Assembly: GCA_032716605.1 (NCBI GenBank)
Contig: CM064495.1
Coordinates: 41,287,446-41,351,445 of the forward strand
Length of the DNA stretch: 64,000 nt
Reading direction: 5' to 3'
Source of the DNA: Paralithodes platypus
Taxonomy: Eukaryota; Arthropoda; Malacostraca; Decapoda; Lithodidae
Below the pieces are notes generated by a model. The model searched no databases, was not told the origin of the DNA, and saw nothing but the letters and a program-made list of their open reading frames with translations. Numbering within the stretch: position 1 is the stretch's first letter; every line of letters starts with the position of its first letter. The translations under genes and the position numbers were made by a program. This document shows, piece by piece, positions 1 to 14,100 of this stretch.

Positions 1-76
1 TCCTGGGGGTTGGGGTAAGTCACAATTAACATGGTGTGATGGATAGACAATATACTGGAAAATCACTCGCGTGTGC

Positions 77-112
77 CCACACACACGCACGCACGCACGC
101 ACGCACACGCGC
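77..112. repeat. CA/CACG microsatellite in the array unit
   Basis: Alternating CA and CACG steps occur here and at the same place in each unit (about 2845-2890, 5635-5690, 8423-8468, 11207-11234 and 13969-14012). Its length is the main difference between units. Confidence 0.9.
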
Positions 113-496
113 GGCTGGACTTATGGGGTTGCCAACCGTTGGTATTATTCCGTGGGATCCTAAAGTAGTTCCCTACAAATCTGAATACTCTTGGTGCCAT
201 AGGACGAGTAATTAAGGCGGTCACATACATTGTGTCGCTGGAACTGTGGGTTACAAAACATAGGCGACAGATAACGTACGTCCCTGGGGTCGGAGGGGTT
301 AATAAGTCATAATAAATAAAAAAATATTAGGAAGTACCACACTAGTCTGTGTCTATAATTAATGATGATTATGTTTAGCAAAAGCAATTTAATAGTTGCA
401 CCTGTTGAAAGGAACATGCATGGCTCTGATATTAAGGATGTAGCTACAACTGTACTGAGGTTGGTAATTTGTTAACTGTAATATTTCTTGTTGTAG

Positions 497-544
497 GTGT
501 CCCTGAAAGAAGACTGCAGCCTTCCTGGACGACTTCAACAACAG
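497..544 (+). other. Candidate 48-nt exon, type A (copy 1)
   Basis: A T-rich tract ending in TTGTAG precedes the segment and GTAAGT follows it. It is 48 nt. Read as 2 nt + 15 codons + 1 nt it is open and gives VPERRLQPSWTTSTT plus split codons at both ends, which would be a symmetric phase-1 exon of 16 residues. The same segment recurs at 3282-3329, 6073-6120, 8854-8901 and 11619-11666. Diverged copies with good splice sites lie at 16935-16982, 24836-24883, 25625-25672, 26593-26640 and 27565-27612. The copy at 14398-14445 has an in-frame TGA and a weakened donor. The product is not recognised. Flanking intron-like sequence is also conserved between copies, so conservation alone does not prove coding. 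Confidence 0.4.
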
Positions 545-854
545 GTAAGTTTATGGTGGGGTGTACAGTATATTAGCCATTGAAATAATTTTATTTTGTA
601 CAGTTCCTGTGCATATTTTCTTTGTAAGCCTTTCATCTTCCATTTGCTGAACATTGACATGTTAATCGAATGGAAGATGAAAGGCTTACAAAGAGAATAT
701 ATAAGTCAGATACAAGGGTAGGAAGACCTTCATAGAGATAGAGAAAATATGTAGTACAAGTGTTGGAAAATAGAGGAATGACTAGATTAGACAAGAGAAG
801 TGATAATAAATAAGAATAAATGGAGAATGCTAGTAAATAGAGAAGTGAAAACAC

Positions 855-1160
855 GGTTGTGTAGGAGAGGGAGTGGGGCGCCAGTACTAGATAATCGTCA
901 GTCAGGCGCCTGGCCCAGGGAACCGGTATATATGAAGGGTCATGCCTGGATGCGTAGTGGACAGGTACTGTGCTGTGCTCCGGTACATGTCTGCCTGCTA
1001 AGACCGAAACTTCTCCTGAAGGTCGGGGGAGTGCCTTTAGTTATCCATGGTCTCTGGGTCTTCTTCTTGGTGACCTAGATGTGTGAATTTATATTGTTGT
1101 GTTGTCCCTGTTCAGGCTCTCTCGAGTCAGCCTCCCCCAGCTATGGGCTATGTGCCTGAG
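855..1160. repeat. Dispersed repeat block (GGCGCCTGGCCC family)
   Basis: A GC-richer block of about 300 bp is present in every array unit (855, 3640, 6429, 9212, 11975). Diverged copies lie at about 16475-16665, 17320-17640, 25195-25350, 26015-26335, 26985-27300 and 30305-30630, with a reverse copy at 34530-34710. An ORF of 92 codons (800-1078) crosses it and is identical in all five units. The diverged copies break that frame, so the ORF is probably an accident of recent duplication. The origin of the block is not recognised. Confidence 0.7.
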
Positions 1161-1436
1161 TATATACATACTGTACATACATCAATTTATCTATTTATAC
1201 TGTATATAGTGCTTCAGATACACTGGTTATGATCATGTTAGGTTAAGTCATAATGAATTGAATATATTAGGAAGTACCATACCATTCTGTGTCTATAATT
1301 TATGATGATTATGTTTAGCAAAAGCAATCTAATAGTTGCACCTGTTGAAAGGAACATGCATGGCTCTGATATTAAGGATGTAGCTACAACTGGACTGAGG
1401 TTGGTAATTTGTTAACCGTAATATTTCTTGTTGTAG

Positions 1437-1484
1437 GTGTCCCTGAAAGAAGACTGCCGCACTCCAGGTTGACTTCAACAATAG
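1437..1484 (+). other. Candidate 48-nt exon, type B (copy 1)
   Basis: This is a diverged copy of the type A segment, 940 bp downstream of it. It has a TTGTAG acceptor and a GTTAGT donor and is again exactly 48 nt. In the type A phase it is open (VPERRLPHSRLTSTI); in the first frame it has a TGA, so only one phase serves both types. Copies lie at 4222-4269, 7011-7058, 9794-9841 and 12557-12604, and a related segment at 17909-17956 has a stronger GTAAGT donor. The function is unknown. Confidence 0.38.
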
Positions 1485-2125
1485 GTTAGTTTTTGTTGGG
1501 GTTAATACTAACTATTGCAATAGATTTTCCAGTGTACAGTTCCTGTAATCCGGTTCACAATAAGTCAGGGAAATCCAAAGTGCTCAATTAGGCAAAACAT
1601 AATTCAATGTAAAAATATACCAATTTCCCCTCAATTTGTGTATGCATCATACTTGTCTTGCTAATTAATTTTATAATATTTTTATGTATTTGTTATTGAG
1701 AGATATTTGGATAAAGTTGTATCTTATATATAATTGTTTATGACCTCCAATGCCACATTAGATAATTCAACATACCATCAGTTCCCTCCTGGACAGATTA
1801 CAGGACCATTTACTGGATATTATGAAGGGATCAAATAGGAACTTGTTGAACTGAATAATAGGATATCAATAACAAAACACTTTTACTGTATATAAAGTTG
1901 TTAATTATATGTCCTAACTGTTTATGAATTGGTCAAATATAAACTTGTACTGTATGATGACCTGGTCAAATCTAAATAATATCTAGTATTCTGTATATAA
2001 TGATGATAATGTTTCCAAGACAATAACATGGTTGCTTTACCAAAAGTGGTTCTGACATGAATACGATAACTACCTGTACTTCATTTTTTGTCCAAATGTT
2101 CTAACCATGATATTTGTTATTATAG

Positions 2126-2173
2126 ATATTGCTTGCTGGTTACAAGGTCCCACAGAGAAGAGTTCAAATAGAG
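2126..2173 (+). other. Candidate 48-nt exon, type C (copy 1)
   Basis: The acceptor is TTATTATAG and the donor is GTGAGT. The enclosed segment is again 48 nt and, in the type A/B phase, reads IACWLQGPTEKSSNR with split codons at the ends. A second frame is also open. Its sequence is unrelated to types A and B, yet it has the same length and phase, which is the main argument that these are true exons. Copies lie at 4916-4963, 7705-7752, 10488-10535, 13249-13296 and 23827-23874. Confidence 0.4.
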
Positions 2174-5100
2174 GTGAGTTACATAATTATGAATTTTAAT
2201 TTTGATATGGTTCTGAAATTTGATTAGCAATGTTTGAGATAAGTAATCTATTCATTATGAAAAGACTAGACATTGTGACCCCTTGCCTCTTGTAACTCAG
2301 GGAAGACGGGAGCCGAGTTAGTTAGTTATGTAGAGCAGATTAACCAGACCACTGAGCTCCATACAAAACTCTCACAGGTCTGGCTGGAGCCGAGGGGTTG
2401 CCAATTTCTACACATCCTGGTTGACTTCCAAATTGATAGTGATTGAGGTTGGGATTACCCAATACAGTTATAGATATACTTGGTCTGAAGTTCCCTTAAT
2501 ATATTGAAGGATTTTTTGTGGATAATTTTACTAAAAATATAACCACTTATTCCTGTACAGTGGGACCACTTTCGTGTTCCCTCGACCCTTTCTCTGTCTC
2601 GTTAAGTCAGTGAATTTTAACAAGGGGAGTAAGATTCCTAGCCCCCTGCCCTTAGAAGACAGAATATGGCCAGCCACTTGTCAATTATTTTATTTCCTGA
2701 AATTACATGGGATGGGTTAATAATCAAGGAAAAACAACATAAAACCGCTCTCCTAGGTCATTTGGGGGTCCTGGGGGTTGGGGTAAGTCACAATTAACAT
2801 GGTGTGATGGATAGACAATATACTGGAAAATCACTCGCGTGTGCCCACACACACACACACGCACGCACGCACGCACGCACGCACAGCCACGCCGCGCGGC
2901 TGGACTTATGGGTTGCCAAACCGTTGGTATTATTCCGTGGGATCCTAAAGTAGTTCCCTACAAATCTGAATACTCTTGGTGCCATAGGACGAGTAATTAA
3001 GGCGGTCACATACATTGTGTCGCTGGAACTGTGGGTTACAAAACATAGGCGACAGATAACGTACGTCCCTGGGGTCGGAGGGGTTAATAAGTCATAATAA
3101 ATAAAAAAATATTAGGAAGTACCATACTAGTCTGTGTCTATAATTAATGATGATTATGTTTAGCAAAAGCAATTTAATAGTTGCACCTGTTGAAAGGAAC
3201 ATGCATGGCTCTGATATTAAGGATGTAGCTACAACTGTACTGAGGTTGGTAATTTGTTAACTGTAATATTTCTTGTTGTAGGTGTCCCTGAAAGAAGACT
3301 GCAGCCTTCCTGGACGACTTCAACAACAGGTAAGTTTATGGTGGGGTGTACAGTATATTAGCCATTGAAATAATTTTATTTTGTACAGTTCCTGTGCATA
3401 TTTTCTTTGTAAGCCTTTCATCTTCCATTTGCTGAACATTGACATGTTAATCGAATGGAAGATGAAAGGCTTACAAAGAGAATATATAAGTCAGATACAA
3501 GGGTAGGAAGACCTTCATAGAGATAGAGAAAATATGTAGTACAAGTGTTGGAAAATAGAGGAATGACTAGATTAGACAAGAGAAGTGATAATAAATAAGA
3601 ATAAATGGAGAATGCTAGTAAATAGAGAAGTGAAAACACGGTTGTGTAGGAGAGGGAGTGGGGCGCCAGTACTAGATAATCGTCAGTCAGGCGCCTGGCC
3701 CAGGGAACCGGTATATATGAAGGGTCATGCCTGGATGCGTAGTGGACAGGTACTGTGCTGTGCTCCGGTACATGTCTGCCTGCTAAGACCGAAACTTCTC
3801 CTGAAGGTCGGGGGAGTGCCTTTAGTTATCCATGGTCTCTGGGTCTTCTTCTTGGTGACCTAGATGTGTGAATTTATATTGTTGTGTTGTCCCTGTTCAG
3901 GCTCTCTCGAGTCAGCCTCCCCCAGCTATGGGCTATGTGCCTGAGTATATACATACTGTACATACATCAATTTATCTATTTATACTGTATATAGTGCTTC
4001 AGATACACTGGTTATGATCATGTTAGGTTAAGTCATAATGAATTGAATATATTAGGAAGTACCATACCATTCTGTGTCTATAATTTATGATGATTATGTT
4101 TAGCAAAAGCAATCTAATAGTTGCACCTGTTGAAAGGAACATGCATGGCTCTGATATTAAGGATGTAGCTACAACTGGACTGAGGTTGGTAATTTGTTAA
4201 CCGTAATATTTCTTGTTGTAGGTGTCCCTGAAAGAAGACTGCCGCACTCCAGGTTGACTTCAACAATAGGTTAGTTTTTGTTGGGGTTAATACTAACTAT
4301 TGCAATAGATTTTCCAGTGTACAGTTCCTGTAATCCGGTTCACAATAAGTCAGGGAAATCCAAAGTGCTCAATTAGGCAAAACATAATTCAATGTAAAAA
4401 TATACCAATTTCCCCTCAATTTGTGTATGCATCATACTTGTCTTGCTAATTAATTTTATAATATTTTTATGTATTTGTTATTGAGAGATATTTGGATAAA
4501 GTTGTATCTTATATATATAATTGTTTATGACCTCCAATGCCACATTAGATAATTCAACATACCATCAGTTCCCTCCTGGACAGATTACAGGACCATTTAC
4601 TGGATATTATGAAGGGATCAAATAGGAACTTGTTGAACTGAATAATAGGATATCAATAACAAAACACTTTTACTGTATATAAAGTTGTTAATTATATGTC
4701 CTAACTGTTTATGAATTGGTCAAATATAAACTTGTACTGTATGATGACCTGGTCAAATCTAAATAATATCTAGTATTCTGTATATAATAATGATGATAAT
4801 GTTTCCAAGACAATAACATGGTTGCTTTACCAAAAGTGGTTCTGACATGAATACGATAACTACCTGTACTTCATTTTTTGTCCAAATGTTCTAACCATGA
4901 TATTTGTTATTATAGATATTGCTTGCTGGTTACAAGGTCCCACAGAGAAGAGTTCAAATAGAGGTGAGTTACATAATTATGAATTTTAATTTTGATATGG
5001 TTCTGAAATTTGATTAGCAATGTTTGAGATAAGTAATCTATTCATTATGAAAAGACTAGACATTGTGACCCCTTGCCTCTTGTAACTCAGGGAAGACGGG

Positions 5101-8100
5101 AGCCGAGTTAGTTAGTTATGTAGAGCAGATTAACCAGACCACTGAGCTCCATACAAAACTCTCACAGGTCTGGCTGGAGCCGAGGGGTTGCCAATTTCTA
5201 CACATCCTGGTTGACTTCCAAATTGATAGTGATTGAGGTTGGGATTACCCAATACAGTTATAGATATACTTGGTCTGAAGTTCCCTTAATATATTGAAGG
5301 ATTTTTTGTGGATAATTTTACTAAAAATATAACCACTTATTCCTGTACAGTGGGACCACTTTCGTGTTCCCTCGACCCTTTCTCTGTCTCGTTAAGTCAG
5401 TGAATTTTAACAAGGGGAGTAAGATTCCTAGCCCCCTGCCCTTAGAAGACAGAATATGGCCAGCCACTTGTCAATTATTTTATTTCCTGAAATTACATGG
5501 GATGGGTTAATAATCAAGGAAAAACAACATAAAACCGCTCTCCTAGGTCATTTGGGGGTCCTGGGGGTTGGGGTAAGTCACAATTAACATGGTGTGATGG
5601 ATAGACAATATACTGGAAAATCACTCGCGTGTGCCCACACACACACACACACACACACGCACGCACGCACGCACGCACGCACACGCGCGGCTGGACTTAT
5701 GGGGTTGCCAACCGTTGGTATTATTCCGTGGGATCCTAAAGTAGTTCCCTACAAATCTGAATACTCTTGGTGCCATAGGACGAGTAATTAAGGCGGTCAC
5801 ATACATTGTGTCGCTGGAACTGTGGGTTACAAAACATAGGCGACAGATAACGTACGTCCCTGGGGTCGGAGGGGTTAATAAGTCATAATAAATAAAAAAA
5901 TATTAGGAAGTACCATACTAGTCTGTGTCTATAATTAATGATGATTATGTTTAGCAAAAGCAATTTAATAGTTGCACCTGTTGAAAGGAACATGCATGGC
6001 TCTGATATTAAGGATGTAGCTACAACTGTACTGAGGTTGGTAATTTGTTAACTGTAATATTTCTTGTTGTAGGTGTCCCTGAAAGAAGACTGCAGCCTTC
6101 CTGGACGACTTCAACAACAGGTAAGTTTATGGTGGGGTGTACAGTATATTAGCCATTGAAATAATTTTATTTTGTACAGTTCCTGTGCATATTTTCTTTG
6201 TAAGCCTTTCATCTTCCATTTGCTGAACATTGACATGTTAATCGAATGGAAGATGAAAGGCTTACAAAGAAAATATAAGTCAGATACAAGGGTAGGAAGA
6301 CCTTCATAGAGATAGAGAAAATATGTAGTACAAGTGTTGGAAAATAGAGGAATGACTAGATTAGACAAGAGAAGTGATAATAAATAAGAATAAATGGAGA
6401 ATGCTAGTAAATAGAGAAGTGAAAACACGGTTGTGTAGGAGAGGGAGTGGGGCGCCAGTACTAGATAATCGTCAGTCAGGCGCCTGGCCCAGGGAACCGG
6501 TATATATGAAGGGTCATGCCTGGATGCGTAGTGGACAGGTACTGTGCTGTGCTCCGGTACATGTCTGCCTGCTAAGACCGAAACTTCTCCTGAAGGTCGG
6601 GGGAGTGCCTTTAGTTATCCATGGTCTCTGGGTCTTCTTCTTGGTGACCTAGATGTGTGAATTTATATTGTTGTGTTGTCCCTGTTCAGGCTCTCTCGAG
6701 TCAGCCTCCCCCAGCTATGGGCTATGTGCCTGAGTATATACATACTGTACATACATCAATTTATCTATTTATACTGTATATAGTGCTTCAGATACACTGG
6801 TTATGATCATGTTAGGTTAAGTCATAATGAATTGAATATATTAGGAAGTACCATACCATTCTGTGTCTATAATTTATGATGATTATGTTTAGCAAAAGCA
6901 ATCTAATAGTTGCACCTGTTGAAAGGAACATGCATGGCTCTGATATTAAGGATGTAGCTACAACTGGACTGAGGTTGGTAATTTGTTAACCGTAATATTT
7001 CTTGTTGTAGGTGTCCCTGAAAGAAGACTGCCGCACTCCAGGTTGACTTCAACAATAGGTTAGTTTTTGTTGGGGTTAATACTAACTATTGCAATAGATT
7101 TTCCAGTGTACAGTTCCTGTAATCCGGTTCACAATAAGTCAGGGAAATCCAAAGTGCTCAATTAGGCAAAACATAATTCAATGTAAAAATATACCAATTT
7201 CCCCTCAATTTGTGTATGCATCATACTTGTCTTGCTAATTAATTTTATAATATTTTTATGTATTTGTTATTGAGAGATATTTGGATAAAGTTGTATCTTA
7301 TATATATAATTGTTTATGACCTCCAATGCCACATTAGATAATTCAACATACCATCAGTTCCCTCCTGGACAGATTACAGGACCATTTACTGGATATTATG
7401 AAGGGATCAAATAGGAACTTGTTGAACTGAATAATAGGATATCAATAACAAAACACTTTTACTGTATATAAAGTTGTTAATTATATGTCCTAACTGTTTA
7501 TGAATTGGTCAAATATAAACTTGTACTGTATGATGACCTGGTCAAATCTAAATAATATCTAGTATTCTGTATATAATAATGATGATAATGTTTCCAAGAC
7601 AATAACATGGTTGCTTTACCAAAAGTGGTTCTGACATGAATACGATAACTACCTGTACTTCATTTTTTGTCCAAATGTTCTAACCATGATATTTGTTATT
7701 ATAGATATTGCTTGCTGGTTACAAGGTCCCACAGAGAAGAGTTCAAATAGAGGTGAGTTACATAATTATGAATTTTAATTTTGATATGGTTCTGAAATTT
7801 GATTAGCAATGTTTGAGATAAGTAATCTATTCATTATGAAAAGACTAGACATTGTGACCCCTTGCCTCTTGTAACTCAGGGAAGACGGGAGCCGAGTTAG
7901 TTAGTTATGTAGAGCAGATTAACCAGACCACTGAGCTCCATACAAAACTCTCACAGGTCTGGCTGGAGCCGAGGGGTTGCCAATTTCTACACATCCTGGT
8001 TGACTTCCAAATTGATAGTGATTGAGGTTGAGATTACCCAATACAGTTATAGATATACTTGGTCTGAAGTTCCCTTAATATATTGAAGGATTTTTTGTGG

Positions 8101-11100
8101 ATAATTTTACTAAAAATATAACCACTTATTCCTGTACAGTGGGACCACTTTCGTGTTCCCTCGACCCTTTCTCTGTCTCGTTAAGTCAGTGAATTTTAAC
8201 AAGGGGAGTAAGATTCCTAGCCCCCTGCCCTTAGAAGACAGAATATGGCCAGCCACTTGTCAATTATTTTATTTCCTGAAATTACATGGGATGGGTTAAT
8301 AATCAAGGAAAAACAACATAAAACCGCTCTCCTAGGTCATTTGGGGGTCCTGGGGGTTGGGGTAAGTCACAATTAACATGGTGTGATGGATAGACAATAT
8401 ACTGGAAAATCACTCGCGTGTGCCCACACACACACACACACACACACGCACGCACGCACGCACACGCGCGGCTGGACTTATGGGGTTGCCAACCGTTGGT
8501 ATTATTCCGTGGGATCCTAAAGTAGTTCCCTACAAATCTGAATACTCTTGGTGCCATAGGACGAGTAATTAAGGCGGTCACATACATTGTGTCGCTGGAA
8601 CTGTGGGTTACAAAACATAGGCGACAGATAACGTACGTCCCTGGGGTCGGAGGGGTTAATAAGTCATAATAAATAAAAAAATATTAGGAAGTACCACACT
8701 AGTCTGTGTCTATAATTAATGATGATTATGTTTAGCAAAAGCAATTTAATAGTTGCACCTGTTGAAAGGAACATGCATGGCTCTGATATTAAGGATGTAG
8801 CTACAACTGTACTGAGGTTGGTAATTTGTTAACTGTAATATTTCTTGTTGTAGGTGTCCCTGAAAGAAGACTGCAGCCTTCCTGGACGACTTCAACAACA
8901 GGTAAGTTTATGGTGGGGTGTACAGTATATTAGCCATTGAAATAATTTTATTTTGTACAGTTCCTGTGCATATTTTCTTTGTAAGCCTTTCATCTTCCAT
9001 TTGCTGAACATTGACATGTTAATCGAATGGAAGATGAAAGGCTTACAAAGAGAATATATAAGTCAGATACAAGGGTAGGAAGACCTTCATAGAGATAGAG
9101 AAAATATGTAGTACAAGTGTTGGAAAATAGAGGAATGACTAGATTAGACAAGAGAAGTGATAATAAATAAGAATAAATGGAGAATGCTAGTAAATAGAGA
9201 AGTGAAAACACGGTTGTGTAGGAGAGGGAGTGGGGCGCCAGTACTAGATAATCGTCAGTCAGGCGCCTGGCCCAGGGAACCGGTATATATGAAGGGTCAT
9301 GCCTGGATGCGTAGTGGACAGGTACTGTGCTGTGCTCCGGTACATGTCTGCCTGCTAAGACCGAAACTTCTCCTGAAGGTCGGGGGAGTGCCTTTAGTTA
9401 TCCATGGTCTCTGGGTCTTCTTCTTGGTGACCTAGATGTGTGAATTTATATTGTTGTGTTGTCCCTGTTCAGGCTCTCTCGAGTCAGCCTCCCCCAGCTA
9501 TGGGCTATGTGCCTGAGTATATACATACTGTACATACATCAATTTATCTATTTATACTGTATATAGTGCTTCAGATACACTGGTTATGATCATGTTAGGT
9601 TAAGTCATAATGAATTGAATATATTAGGAAGTACCATACCATTCTGTGTCTATAATTTATGATGATTATGTTTAGCAAAAGCAATCTAATAGTTGCACCT
9701 GTTGAAAGGAACATGCATGGCTCTGATATTAAGGATGTAGCTACAACTGGACTGAGGTTGGTAATTTGTTAACCGTAATATTTCTTGTTGTAGGTGTCCC
9801 TGAAAGAAGACTGCCGCACTCCAGGTTGACTTCAACAATAGGTTAGTTTTTGTTGGGGTTAATACTAACTATTGCAATAGATTTTCCAGTGTACAGTTCC
9901 TGTAATCCGGTTCACAATAAGTCAGGGAAATCCAAAGTGCTCAATTAGGCAAAACATAATTCAATGTAAAAATATACCAATTTCCCCTCAATTTGTGTAT
10001 GCATCATACTTGTCTTGCTAATTAATTTTATAATATTTTTATGTATTTGTTATTGAGAGATATTTGGATAAAGTTGTATCTTATATATATAATTGTTTAT
10101 GACCTCCAATGCCACATTAGATAATTCAACATACCATCAGTTCCCTCCTGGACAGATTACAGGACCATTTACTGGATATTATGAAGGGATCAAATAGGAA
10201 CTTGTTGAACTGAATAATAGGATATCAATAACAAAACACTTTTACTGTATATAAAGTTGTTAATTATATGTCCTAACTGTTTATGAATTGGTCAAATATA
10301 AACTTGTACTGTATGATGACCTGGTCAAATCTAAATAATATCTAGTATTCTGTATATAATAATGATGATAATGTTTCCAAGACAATAACATGGTTGCTTT
10401 ACCAAAAGTGGTTCTGACATGAATACGATAACTACCTGTACTTCATTTTTTGTCCAAATGTTCTAACCATGATATTTGTTATTATAGATATTGCTTGCTG
10501 GTTACAAGGTCCCACAGAGAAGAGTTCAAATAGAGGTGAGTTACATAATTATGAATTTTAATTTTGATATGGTTCTGAAATTTGATTAGCAATGTTTGAG
10601 ATAAGTAATCTATTCATTATGAAAAGACTAGACATTGTGACCCCTTGCCTCTTGTAACTCAGGGAAGACGGGAGCCGAGTTAGTTAGTTATGTAGAGCAG
10701 ATTAACCAGACCACTGAGCTCCATACAAAACTCTCACAGGTCTGGCTGGAGCCGAGGGGTTGCCAATTTCTACACATCCTGGTTGACTTCCAAATTGATA
10801 GTGATTGAGGTTGGGATTACCCAATACAGTTATAGATATACTTGGTCTGAAGTTCCCTTAATATATTGAAGGATTTTTTGTGGATAATTTTACTAAAAAT
10901 ATAACCACTTATTCCTGTACAGTGGGACCACTTTCGTGTTCCCTCGACCCTTTCTCTGTCTCGTTAAGTCAGTGAATTTTAACAAGGGGAGTAAGATTCC
11001 TAGCCCCCTGCCCTTAGAAGACAGAATATGGCCAGCCACTTGTCAATTATTTTATTTCCTGAAATTACATGGGATGGGTTAATAATCAAGGAAAAACAAC

Positions 11101-14100
11101 ATAAAACCGCTCTCCTAGGTCATTTGGGGGTCCTGGGGGTTGGGGTAAGTCACAATTAACATGGTGTGATGGATAGACAATATACTGGAAAATCACTCGC
11201 GTGTGCCCACACGCACGCACGCACGCACACGCGCGGCTGGACTTATGGGGTTGCCAACCGTTGGTATTATTCCGTGGGATCCTAAAGTAGTTCCCTACAA
11301 ATCTGAATACTCTTGGTGCCATAGGACGAGTAATTAAGGCGGTCACATACATTGTGTCGCTGGAACTGTGGGTTACAAAACATAGGCGACAGATAACGTA
11401 CGTCCCTGGGGTCGGAGGGGTTAATAAGTCATAATAAATAAAAAAATATTAGGAAGTACCATACTAGTCTGTGTCTATAATTAATGATGATTATGTTTAG
11501 CAAAAGCAATTTAATAGTTGCACCTGTTGAAAGGAACATGCATGGCTCTGATATTAAGGATGTAGCTACAACTGTACTGAGGTTGGTAATTTGTTAACTG
11601 TAATATTTCTTGTTGTAGGTGTCCCTGAAAGAAGACTGCAGCCTTCCTGGACGACTTCAACAACAGGTAAGTTTATGGTGGGGTGTGCAGTATATTAGCC
11701 ATTGAAATAATTTTATTTTGTACAGTTCCTGTGCATATTTTCTTTGTAAGCCTTTCATCTTCCATTTGCTGAACATTGACATGTTAATCGAATGGAAGAT
11801 GAAAGGCTTACAAAGAGAATATAAGTCAGATACAAGGGTAGGAAGACCTTCATAGAGATAGAGAAAATATGTAGTACAAGTGTTGGAAAATAGAGGAATG
11901 ACTAGATTAGACAAGAGAAGTGATAATAAATAAGAATAAATGGAGAATGCTAGTAAATAGAGAAGTGAAAACACGGTTGTGTAGGAGAGGGAGTGGGGCG
12001 CCAGTACTAGATAATCGTCAGTCAGGCGCCTGGCCCAGGGAACCGGTATATATGAAGGGTCATGCCTGGATGCGTAGTGGACAGGTACTGTGCTGTGCTC
12101 CGGTACATGTCTGCCTGCTAAGACCGAAACTTCTCCTGAAGGTCGGGGGAGTGCCTTTAGTTATCCATGGTCTCTGGGTCTTCTTCTTGGTGACCTAGAT
12201 GTGTGAATTTATATTGTTGTGTTGTCCCTGTTCAGGCTCTCTCGAGTCAGCCTCCCCCAGCTATGGGCTATGTGCCTGAGTATATACATACTGTACATAC
12301 ATCAATTTATCTATTTATACTGTATATAGTGCTTCAGATACACTGGTTATGATCATGTTAGGTTAAGTCATAATGAATTGAATATATTAGGAAGTACCAT
12401 ACCATTCTGTGTCTATAATTTATGATGATTATGTTTAGCAAAAGCAATCTAATAGTTGCACCTGTTGAAAGGAACATGCATGGCTCTGATATTAAGGATG
12501 TAGCTACAACTGGACTGAGGTTGGTAATTTGTTAACCGTAATATTTCTTGTTGTAGGTGTCCCTGAAAGAAGACTGCCGCACTCCAGGTTGACTTCAACA
12601 ATAGGTTAGTTTTTGTTGGGGTTAATACTAACTATTGCAATAGATTTTCCAGTGTACAGTTCCTGTAATCCGGTTCACAATAAGTCAGGGAAATCCAAAG
12701 TGCTCAATTAGGCAAAACATAATTCAATGTAAAAATATACCAATTTCCCCTCAATTTGTGTATGCATCATACTTGTCTTGCTAATTAATTTTATAATATT
12801 TTTATGTATTTGTTATTGAGAGATATTTGGATAAAGTTGTATCTTATATATAATTGTTTATGACCTCCAATGCCACATTAGATAATTCAACATACCATCA
12901 GTTCCCTCCTGGACAGATTACAGGACCATTTACTGGATATTATGAAGGGATCAAATAGGAACTTGTTGAACTGAATAATAGGATATCAATAACAAAACAC
13001 TTTTACTGTATATAAAGTTGTTAATTATATGTCCTAACTGTTTATGAATTGGTCAAATATAAACTTGTACTGTATGATGACCTGGTCAAATCTAAATAAT
13101 ATCTAGTATTCTGTATATAATAATGATGATAATGTTTCCAAGACAATAACATGGTTGCTTTACCAAAAGTGGTTCTGACATGAATACGATAACTACCTGT
13201 ACTTCATTTTTTGTCCAAATGTTCTAACCATGATATTTGTTATTATAGATATTGCTTGCTGGTTACAAGGTCCCACAGAGAAGAGTTCAAATAGAGGTGA
13301 GTTACATAATTATGAATTTTAATTTTGATATGGTTCTGAAATTTGATTAGCAATGTTTGAGATAAGTAATCTATTCATTATGAAAAGACTAGACATTGTG
13401 ACCCCTTGCCTCTTGTAACTCAGGGAAGACGGGAGCCGAGTTAGTTAGTTATGTAGAGCAGATTAACCAGACCACTGAGCTCCATACAAAACTCTCACAG
13501 GTCTGGCTGGAGCCGAGGGGTTGCCAATTTCTACACATCCTGGTCGACTTCCAAATTGATAGTGATTGAGGTTGGGATTACCCAATACAGTTATAGATAT
13601 ACTTGGTCTGAAGTTCCCTTAATATATTGAAGGATTTTTTGTGGATAATTTTACTAAAAATATAACCACTTATTCCTGTACAGTGGGACCACTTTCGTGT
13701 TCCCTCGACCCTTTCTCTGTCTCGTTAAGTCAGTGAATTTTAACAAGGGGAGTAAGATTCCTAGCCCCCTGCCCTTAGAAGACAGAATATGGCCAGCCAC
13801 TTGTCAATTATTTTATTTCCTGAAATTACATGGGATGGGTTAATAATCAAGGAAAAACAACATAAAACCGCTCTCCTAGGTCATTTGGGGGTCCTGGGGG
13901 TTGGGGTAAGTCACAATTAACATGGTGTGATGGATAGACAATATACTGGAAAATCACTCGCGTGTGCCCACACACACACACACGCACGCACGCACGCACG
14001 CACGCACACGCGCGGCTGGACTTATGGGGTTGCCAACCGTTGGTATTATTCCGTGGGATCCTAAAGTAGTTCCCTACAAATCTGAATACTCTTGGTGCCA

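Noticed and set aside
633..854. Reverse-strand 73-105 codon ORFs repeated in each unit (MFSLLYLLAFSIYSYLL...)
   Set aside because: They lie in intron-like sequence with a local inverted repeat, vary in length by small indels between units, and have no family resemblance.
2794..3015. Reverse-strand ORFs beginning MYVTALITRPMAPRVFRFVG
   Set aside because: They run through the CA/CACG microsatellite (VRACVRACV) and change length and frame in each unit; not constrained.
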